A stretch of 64,000 bases of DNA, from assembly GCF_016612535.1 (NCBI RefSeq), contig NZ_JAENXS010000001.1, positions 682,001 through 746,000 on the forward strand, in the 5' to 3' direction. The first letter of the stretch is position 1. Every line of letters starts with the position of its first letter. Both the position numbers and the translations under genes were made by a program. Shown piece by piece: positions 57,702-64,000 of the stretch. The notes below the pieces were generated by a model. It did not search any database, was not told the origin of the DNA, and saw only the letters and a list, made by a program, of their open reading frames with translations. Source of the stretch: Bradyrhizobium diazoefficiens (lineage in GTDB: Bacteria; Pseudomonadota; Alphaproteobacteria; Rhizobiales; Xanthobacteraceae).

Positions 57702-59009
57702 CTACCCTCCGTACAGCACCCGCGGCAGAATCGTGACGATGCCGGGCCAGAGCGTCAGCAGCAGTACGAAGCCGACCATGATGACGAGATAGGGCATCGT
57801 GACGCGTGCGATGTAGCCGAGGCCGTCGTCCGTGAGGCCCTGGATGACGAACAGGTTGAAGCCGACCGGCGGCGTGATCTGCGCCATTTCGACCGCGAGC
57901 ACGAGGAAGATGCCGAACCAGATCTCGTCGAAGCCCGCCCCCTTCACGATCGGCAGCACGATCGGCAGCGTCATCACGATCATCGAGAAGCCGTCGAGGA
58001 AGCAGCCGAGGATCAGGTAGAAGATGATCAGCACGACGATCAGCATGAAGGGCGACAGGCCGAGCCCCTTGACGAAGACTGCGACCGCCTGCGGGACGCC
58101 GAGAAAGGCCGCCGCGTTGCCGAGGATCGAGGCGCCGAGCACGATCAGCGCGATCATCGAGCAGGTCACGACCGAGCCGATCAGCACGTCGCGCATCACC
58201 TGCTGCGACATCGAGCCCTGAGCCCGGGCGACCAGGGCTGCGCCGAGCACGCCGACGGCGGCGGCTTCCGACGGGGTTGCGAGCCCGCCATACATCGAGC
58301 CTAGCACGCACGCGATCAGGAACAGCGCCGGCGCGAGGTCCTTCAGCGCGGCGAAGCGCGCGCCCCAGGGCACCTGCGAGAGCTTGGCTTCGCTCTCCGG
58401 CACCATCGTGCGGTCGAGTGTGGTGTGCAGCATCACCCAGCCCATGAAGGTCGCGGCCAGCAGCAGGCCCGGCAGCACGCCCGCGGTGAACAGCTTCAGG
58501 ATCGAGACGTCACCGAGCACGCCGTAGATGATCATGATGTTCGACGGCGGGATCAGGAAGCCGAGCGTGCCGGCGCCGGCGAGCGATCCGATCGCGATGT
58601 CGCGCGAATAGCCGCGGCGTGTGAGCTCGTTGAGCGACATGCGGCCGATCACCTGCGTGGTCGCCGCCGAAGAGCCCGAGATCGCCGCGAAGATGGTGCA
58701 GCCGATCACGTTGACATGCAGCAGCCGGCCCGGCAGCAAGCCTGCCCAGGGCGCAAGCCCCTGGAACAGCGAACGCGACAGGCGGGTGCGAAACAACAGC
58801 TCGCCCATCAGGATGAACAACGGCAGCGCCAGCAGCTCCTGCGTCGTCAGGATGTTCCAGGCGTATTGCGGCAACAGCTTGTCGAGCGGGATCGAGCGGA
58901 ACATTGCGAGCAGCAGCGTCGCGGTGAGCGCGAGCGTCAGTCCGATCCACATGCCGCACGCCAGAAGCGCGAACAGGATCGCAAAGAGCGCGACGACTTC
59001 GATGGTCAT
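57702..59009 (-). CDS. dctM: TRAP transporter large permease (DctM)
   Basis: 435 residues, about twelve membrane helices. DctM signatures are FILMGELLFRTRLSRSLFQG, SGSSAATTQVIGRM, and GTLGFLIPPSNIMIIYGVLG. It carries the sodium-coupled transport path for an organic acid substrate. The last gene of the hyuAB-dctPQM run; 34 bp separate it from dctQ. Confidence 0.95.
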   Translation of the reverse strand: MTIEVVALFAILFALLACGMWIGLTLALTATLLLAMFRSIPLDKLLPQYAWNILTTQELLALPLFILMGELLFRTRLSRSLFQGLAPWAGLLPGRLLHVNVIGCTIFAAISGSSAATTQVIGRMSLNELTRRGYSRDIAIGSLAGAGTLGFLIPPSNIMIIYGVLGDVSILKLFTAGVLPGLLLAATFMGWVMLHTTLDRTMVPESEAKLSQVPWGARFAALKDLAPALFLIACVLGSMYGGLATPSEAAAVGVLGAALVARAQGSMSQQVMRDVLIGSVVTCSMIALIVLGASILGNAAAFLGVPQAVAVFVKGLGLSPFMLIVVLIIFYLILGCFLDGFSMIVMTLPIVLPIVKGAGFDEIWFGIFLVLAVEMAQITPPVGFNLFVIQGLTDDGLGYIARVTMPYLVIMVGFVLLLTLWPGIVTILPRVLYGG

Positions 59010-59043
59010 GGGATCCGGTGTCCGATGGCAGGTGCGAGCGCGA

Positions 59044-59637
59044 TCATTCGACGGGGGTGGCCTTCATGCGGTGATCTTCCAGCGGCAGGCCAAGCGCCGC
59101 CTGGATCGCGCGCGCCAGGAATTGGAGCGTAAGCAGCAGCATGCCGAAGGCGACGACGGCTTGCGGAAACCACAGCGGCGTGTCGCTCGAGGTCGACACC
59201 TGGCCGCGAATGAAGGCGCCGAAGGCGAACTTCGCCATGGAGGAGGACAGGAAAGCCATGAAGAGGAAGCCTCCCGTTGCTGCGAGGACCTCGAGCGCAC
59301 GCCGGAATGGCGCCGGAACGTTCTTCAGCAACAACACGACGCGGATGTGGCCGCCAACGCGCAGCGTCATGGCGGCGCCGAAGGTGAAGCACGCCGCCAT
59401 CAGATAGGACGAATATTCCCACGCAATCGAGATCGTCGGGGGAAAGAACGGCAGGAAGTTCGACAGGAAGCGCGTTGCGACCTCGCACAGCATCAGCAGC
59501 GTCAGCATGAGCAGACAGCCGCCGCCGATCCAGCCGTCGAGCCGGCCGAGACGATCGATGCCGTCGAGCAGGAGGCGCAGCGGCGCCGGCGCCGCGGCAT
59601 TGAGGCTCTGTGGCGCTTCCGGCGAGATGCTCACCAC
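59044..59637 (-). CDS. dctQ: TRAP transporter small permease (DctQ)
   Basis: 197 residues, four membrane helices, with AWEYSSYLMAACFTFGAAMT and FPQAVVAFGMLLLTLQFLAR. Partner of DctM. The start is a GTG at 59637 or 59634; it lies 10 bp after the dctP stop. Confidence 0.92.
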   Translation of the reverse strand: MVSISPEAPQSLNAAAPAPLRLLLDGIDRLGRLDGWIGGGCLLMLTLLMLCEVATRFLSNFLPFFPPTISIAWEYSSYLMAACFTFGAAMTLRVGGHIRVVLLLKNVPAPFRRALEVLAATGGFLFMAFLSSSMAKFAFGAFIRGQVSTSSDTPLWFPQAVVAFGMLLLTLQFLARAIQAALGLPLEDHRMKATPVE

Positions 59638-59647
59638 CGTCCGGTCC

Positions 59648-60646
59648 TCAGCGCTTCATTTCAGCAAGATAGGCCCGCACCGGCTTGTCGGCGGCCGGCA
59701 CACGCTTGAGGAAGGCCTCGAGCTGCGGCGCGGTCTTGGCCCGGATCTCGGTCATCATCGCATCCGGAACCGGCACCACCTCCATGCCGCCTTCCTTCAT
59801 GCGGTTGAGGCTGTCGACGTCGGCCCTGAGCGAGTTCGCCCAGAAGCCGGGCTCCATCTTGGCGGCGATGCCGGCAACAAGATTCTGCTGGTCAGTCGAG
59901 AGCGCCTTCCAGGAGTCGAGATTGACGGTCAGCATCTGCGACGACCAGACGTGATTGGTCGGGTAGATGTATTTCAGGAACTCCCAGAATTTCCCGTCGA
60001 CGCCCGACACCGCCGAGGTGGAGACGCCAGAGACCGCGCCGGAGGCCAGCGCCGGAATCGTCTCGCCCCAGGGAATCATGATCGGCGCCATGCCGATGGC
60101 GGCCAGCATGTCGACGGCGCCCTTGTCGGGAACGCGGATCTTGATGTTCTTCAGTCCCTCGACGTCGGCAACCTTCACCTTGAGGTGTAGATATTGCGTC
60201 GGCCACGGCACGACGTAGAGGATCTTCTGGTTGTTGCGCGCGGCGATCTTCTCATATTCGGGCCGCACATATTTGTGCAGCACCTTCAATTCGTCCACCG
60301 AACCGCAGAGGAACGGAATGCTCTCGACGCCCATGAAGGGCTCGTCGCCGATCTGCTGGATGTTGAGGACGTCGGCGAGCGGCACGAGTCCGTCACGCAC
60401 GGCGCGCAGATGTTCCGGCCCCTTGAAGCCGAGCTGACCGCCGGCTTTCACCGTGATCGCGACCGCGCCCTCGGTCTGCTTCTTGACTTCCGCGGCAAAC
60501 GCAAACGCGTTCTGGGTGTGGAAATTGGCGTCGGGCCAGACCGTCGACATGTCCCAGCTCACCGTCGCAGCGCGCGCGCGGGTGGGGATCTGGCTTGCCG
60601 CTAATAGCGTCGCTGCGCCTGCGGTAAAGCTTCGTCGCGTGATCAT
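59648..60646 (-). CDS. dctP: TRAP transporter substrate-binding protein (DctP family)
   Basis: 332 residues. The signal MITRRSFTAGAATLLAASQI has a twin-arginine-like RRSF. The mature DctP fold has AVKAGGQLGFKGPEHLRAV-like and KNIKIRVPDKGAVDMLAAIG segments and SGVDGKFWEFLKYIYPTNHV; the conserved arginine that binds a substrate carboxylate is in KIRVP. The ligand is unknown; the operon suggests a hydantoin or 5-oxoproline-type compound. I chose the ATG at 60646, preceded by GGAGAG. Confidence 0.92.
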   Translation of the reverse strand: MITRRSFTAGAATLLAASQIPTRARAATVSWDMSTVWPDANFHTQNAFAFAAEVKKQTEGAVAITVKAGGQLGFKGPEHLRAVRDGLVPLADVLNIQQIGDEPFMGVESIPFLCGSVDELKVLHKYVRPEYEKIAARNNQKILYVVPWPTQYLHLKVKVADVEGLKNIKIRVPDKGAVDMLAAIGMAPIMIPWGETIPALASGAVSGVSTSAVSGVDGKFWEFLKYIYPTNHVWSSQMLTVNLDSWKALSTDQQNLVAGIAAKMEPGFWANSLRADVDSLNRMKEGGMEVVPVPDAMMTEIRAKTAPQLEAFLKRVPAADKPVRAYLAEMKR

Positions 60647-60686
60647 CAATCTCTCCATCTCGTTAGCGCGCGTAGCTTCCGGCTCG

Positions 60687-62345
60687 TCACCGCGCGAATC
60701 CATAAACCGCAACTGCATTGTCCGACGACACGAGGCCGCTCTCGACGTCGTCATTGACGGCCGCACGATCCCGCTCGGTGGGCGCACCGATGCCGGCGCC
60801 GCCGGGCGTCAGCACCACGAGGCGATCATCCGGCGGCACCTGCTGAAAGCCCTTTCCGCGCAGCTTCTTGCCAGACTTGAGACCGACATAGCCGGCCTCG
60901 CCGTTCTGGCCGCCATCGCGGCCGCGCGGCGGATGCTCGATGCGGTCGAACGCTGCGAGAATGTCGAACGGCGCATCGACGCCGCTACCGACCTCGATGA
61001 TCTGGCCGAGACCGCCACGGGTGCGCCCTGCCCCGCCGGAATCCGGTCGCAGCTCCTTGCGCCAGAAGATCAGCGGCGTCTGCGTCTCCGCGATCTCGAC
61101 CGGCGTGCCGCGCACGCCGCTGGGATAGGCGGTCGCAGACAGACCGTCCTTCGCAAAGCGCGCGCCGGTGCCGCCATTGGAGGTCACCGCCATCGAGAAC
61201 CCGTAATTGCCGCCGGCGCCGCTGCGCGTCTGTCCGCGCACATTGAGATTCCACAGACATGACGTGCCTTCCGCCGGCACGCGCTCGGGAATGATCTGAC
61301 GCAGGCAGCCGAACACGACGTCGGGGAGCATCTGGCCGATGATGTGGCGCGAGGCGACCGGCGCGGGCTTCGGCGCATTCAGGATCGCACCCGCAGGCGC
61401 CGATACCGTCAGCGGCGAGAGCGAACCGGCATTGTTGGGGATTTGCGAGGCGACCACGCAGCCGAGGCCGAACACGGTGTAGGCCGTGGTGTAGGAGAGC
61501 GGCACGTTGATGCCGAACTTCGAGGCACCCGTGGTGCCGTCGAAATCGACGTGGATGCGCGTCTCTGAGATCGTCAACGTCGCGGCGAGCGTCACCGGCG
61601 CGTCATAGCCGTCGACAACCATGGTGTTGTGCCAGCTGCCCTTTGGCAGTTTTGCGATTTCGGCCAGCACGGCCTCGCGCGAGCGGTCGCAGATGTAGTC
61701 GCCGAGCTCATCCAGCGTGTCGATGCCGAATTCGGTCATCATCTCGACCAGACGCTCGCAGCCGACGTCGTTGCAGCCGGCGAGCGAATAAGTGTCGCCC
61801 TCGGTGTCGATCGGCAGCCGCGTGTTGGTGCGGATCATCGCCATCAGCGTTTCGTTGACGACGCCCTGGTCGATCAGCTTCAGCATGGGGATGTAGAGCC
61901 CCTCCATGAACACGTCGGTGGCGTCGGGCCCGAAGCCGATGCCACCGATGTCCATGAGATGGCTGGTGCAGGAGAACAGCGCGACCGGCTTGCCGTCCTT
62001 GAAGCAGGGCGTGGTGACGACGAAGTCGTTGAGATGGCCGGTGCCCATCCAGGGATCGTTGGTGATGTAGGCGTCGCCCTCCTTCATCGTCTTGATCGGG
62101 AAATGGGCGATGAAGTGCTTGACCGATTCCGCCATCGAGTTGACGTGACCGGGCGTGCCCGTGACCGCCTGCGCCAGCATCCGCCCCTCGAGGTCGAACA
62201 CGCCGGCCGACAGATCGCCGCATTCGCGCACGATCGGGCTGAACGCGGTGCGGAGCAGCACCTGCGCCTGCTCCTCCACCACGGCGATCAGCCGGTGCCA
62301 CATGATCTGGAGGTCGATCAGGCTCGTGCCTTTTGCCTTGCTCAT
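60687..62345 (-). CDS. hyuB: Hydantoinase B/oxoprolinase family protein
   Basis: 552 residues. Family features are LQIMWHRLIAVVEEQAQVLL at the start, RECGDLSAGVFD, GDAYITNDPWMGTGHLNDFV, and GGAGRTRGGLGQIIEVGSG near 440. Works with HyuA to open a lactam or cyclic amide ring using ATP, or to carboxylate a ketone, depending on subfamily. The start is 2 bp after the hyuA stop. Confidence 0.94.
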   Translation of the reverse strand: MSKAKGTSLIDLQIMWHRLIAVVEEQAQVLLRTAFSPIVRECGDLSAGVFDLEGRMLAQAVTGTPGHVNSMAESVKHFIAHFPIKTMKEGDAYITNDPWMGTGHLNDFVVTTPCFKDGKPVALFSCTSHLMDIGGIGFGPDATDVFMEGLYIPMLKLIDQGVVNETLMAMIRTNTRLPIDTEGDTYSLAGCNDVGCERLVEMMTEFGIDTLDELGDYICDRSREAVLAEIAKLPKGSWHNTMVVDGYDAPVTLAATLTISETRIHVDFDGTTGASKFGINVPLSYTTAYTVFGLGCVVASQIPNNAGSLSPLTVSAPAGAILNAPKPAPVASRHIIGQMLPDVVFGCLRQIIPERVPAEGTSCLWNLNVRGQTRSGAGGNYGFSMAVTSNGGTGARFAKDGLSATAYPSGVRGTPVEIAETQTPLIFWRKELRPDSGGAGRTRGGLGQIIEVGSGVDAPFDILAAFDRIEHPPRGRDGGQNGEAGYVGLKSGKKLRGKGFQQVPPDDRLVVLTPGGAGIGAPTERDRAAVNDDVESGLVSSDNAVAVYGFAR

Positions 62346-62347
62346 GA

Positions 62348-64000
62348 TCAGGCCGCCTTCCGTTCCATGACGATGCTGCCGGCACCGTCGATATGGGCGT
62401 CAAAACTGGTGGAGACGAAGGTCGAGGTTTCGTCCTCTGCGATCACGGCGGGACCCGCAATCGTCGCGCCCGGCGCCATGTCCTCGCGGCGATAGAGCGG
62501 GATCTCGATCACCTCCCCCGCCCGGCCGTCGAAGAACTTTCGACTGCCGGAGGCCTTGCCCGCTGGCTTGCGCGTCACGCTTGCGACGACCGACGGATTG
62601 CGTGCGTCGGTGGTCGCGAGCACCGACCAGCTTAACACCTCGATCGCCGCGCCCGGAATCGACCGCTCGAACATCCCGGAATAGTCGGCCTCGAACTTCT
62701 GGCGCAACCCGGCGAGATCGGCTGATGTCAGCCGCCGGTTCGGCAGCTCGATCGTGATCTCGTGCCCCTGGCCGACATAGCGCATGAACGCGGCGCGGCG
62801 CTCGCGCACCGGCGCGCCGGCCGCACCGGACTCGACCAGCGCGCGGGCTTCGGTCACCATCTCCTGGAGCAGGTCGGAAACCGCCTCGGTGTCGAAATCG
62901 TCGAGCCGGACGTGACGGCTGCGCACCAATTCATAGGCGATCGGAGCCGCGAGAAATCCGACGGCCGATCCGACGCCGGCATTCGACGGCACGATCACCC
63001 GGGAGACGCCGATCTTCTCGGCGACACGCGCCGCATGCAGCGGCGCGGCACCACCGAACGCGATCAGCGTGTGCTCGCCGACGATTTCACCGCGCTCGAC
63101 CGCGTGCACGCGCGCCGCGCTCGCCATGTTCTCGCAAACGACCTCGTGCACGGCATAGGCTGCGGTTTCGGCCGAGAGACCCAGCGGCTCGCCGACGCTG
63201 CGCAGCAGCGCCTGCTTCGCGAGTTCCGGGTCGAGTTTGATCGTCCCGCCCGCGAAGGCGTCGGGATCGATCATGCCGAGGGCTACGTCCGCATCGGTCA
63301 CCGCCGGCCGCTGGCCGCCGCGGCCATAACAGGCAGGTCCCGGCTCCGACGAGGCACTCTCAGGACCGACGGTCACACGCTTCATCGCGTCGACATGGGC
63401 GATCGAGCCGCCGCCGGCGCCGATCTCGACCATCTCGATCACGGGGATACGCACCGGCAGGCCCGAACCCTTGAGGAAGCGCGCGGCGCGATCGACCTCG
63501 AACACGCGCGAAGTCTCGGGCTGGTATTTTTCGATCAGGCAGATTTTTGCCGTGGTGCCGCCCATGTCGAAGGAAAGCACCTTGCTCTCGCCGAGACGCG
63601 CGGCGATCTGCGCCGAGAAGATCGCGCCGCCGGCGGGACCGGATTCGACCAGCCGAACCGGAAAGCGCCGCGCCGTCTCGATCGAGGTGACGCCACCGCC
63701 GGAGGTGACGAGGTAGATCGCACCGCGGTACTGCTCGACCTGCAGGGCATCAGACATGCGGGCGAGATAGCCGTCGATCAGCGGTTGCACATAGGCGTTG
63801 GCGACCGCGGTGGAGGTGCGCTCGTATTCGCGGATCTCGGGACACACCGCAGACGATACCGTCACGGAGATGCCGGGCATCTCCTCACTGATGATCGCGG
63901 CGGTGCGGCGCTCGTGCTCGGGATTGGCGTAGGAGTGCAGGAAGGCGATCGCGACGCTCTCGACCTTCAGCTCACGCAATTTCGGCGCGAGTGCGCGCAC
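62348..64000 (-). CDS. hyuA: Hydantoinase A/oxoprolinase family protein (partial, N-terminus off the right edge)
   Basis: 550 residues visible of about 690. ASKHA ATPase features are FDMGGTTAKICLIEKYQP, GAGGGSIAHVDAMKRVTVGP, GPACYGRGGQRPAVTDADVA and ALHAARVAEKIGVSRVIVP. The C-terminal domain has EIPLYRREDMAPGATIAGPA. It pairs with HyuB as an ATP-dependent ring-opening or carboxylating enzyme. It is the first gene visible of an operon with hyuB and dctPQM. Confidence 0.94.
   Translation of the reverse strand: MRALAPKLRELKVESVAIAFLHSYANPEHERRTAAIISEEMPGISVTVSSAVCPEIREYERTSTAVANAYVQPLIDGYLARMSDALQVEQYRGAIYLVTSGGGVTSIETARRFPVRLVESGPAGGAIFSAQIAARLGESKVLSFDMGGTTAKICLIEKYQPETSRVFEVDRAARFLKGSGLPVRIPVIEMVEIGAGGGSIAHVDAMKRVTVGPESASSEPGPACYGRGGQRPAVTDADVALGMIDPDAFAGGTIKLDPELAKQALLRSVGEPLGLSAETAAYAVHEVVCENMASAARVHAVERGEIVGEHTLIAFGGAAPLHAARVAEKIGVSRVIVPSNAGVGSAVGFLAAPIAYELVRSRHVRLDDFDTEAVSDLLQEMVTEARALVESGAAGAPVRERRAAFMRYVGQGHEITIELPNRRLTSADLAGLRQKFEADYSGMFERSIPGAAIEVLSWSVLATTDARNPSVVASVTRKPAGKASGSRKFFDGRAGEVIEIPLYRREDMAPGATIAGPAVIAEDETSTFVSTSFDAHIDGAGSIVMERKAA

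Overview
The window is high-GC DNA from an alphaproteobacterium of the order Hyphomicrobiales, most likely Bradyrhizobium or a close relative. The evidence is the split proton-translocating transhydrogenase (pntAA/pntAB/pntB) beside a 50-residue aa3-oxidase subunit IV, the DUF2312 (GapR)/DUF1244/DUF1036/pyruvate kinase order, the tolQRAB...pal-cpoB-tilS-ftsH block, and small GC-rich palindromic repeats typical of that genus. This is ordinary chromosome with a few accessory patches. I saw no phage, insertion sequence, CRISPR array, rRNA or tRNA gene.

Layout. 1-3000 (minus strand) is the transhydrogenase operon plus the small oxidase subunit. 3097-3780 is an AbrB/Doc toxin-antitoxin pair with a perfect palindrome at its promoter. 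3838-11845 carries an M3 oligopeptidase, an orphan sigma-54 response regulator and two cell-wall proteins (an L,D-transpeptidase and a DUF882/M15-like peptidase). 11856-15311 is a housekeeping block ending in pyruvate kinase. 15459-18893 holds a TetR regulator, a PAP2-type membrane phosphatase and a metallophosphoesterase. 19020-19184 is a lone Flp pilin.

19463-28804 is the most unusual part. A polyprenyl-phosphate sugar synthase-like GT2 and a methyltransferase are flanked by two pairs of paralogous polytopic membrane proteins: a GT-C-like pair (19463-20953 and 25454-26899) and a second unclassified pair (21449-23212 and 27026-28804). The second pair was duplicated together with about 165 bp of upstream DNA. 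I infer a lipid-linked sugar pathway that modifies a surface polymer.

29169-42053 (minus strand) runs from tolQ through ftsH. A GGDEF-EAL protein and a FeeM-like acyltransferase sit between tolB and pal. A decayed flavodoxin C-terminus lies upstream of tolQ. 42711-46644 holds a serine acetyltransferase homologue lacking expected catalytic residues, a C-terminal processing protease, DUF2852 and a TetR regulator.

46772-53943 is a metabolic and regulatory patch. It includes three YCII/DGPF proteins, one overlapping an ECF sigma factor of the TPR-extended (ECF42-like) kind and followed by SRPBCC and VOC genes. 54228-57650 has a chemoreceptor and a divergent TetR/glutathione S-transferase pair. 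57702-64000 is a catabolic operon of hydantoinase/oxoprolinase subunits (hyuA, hyuB) followed by a complete TRAP transporter. The window starts inside pntB and ends inside hyuA.
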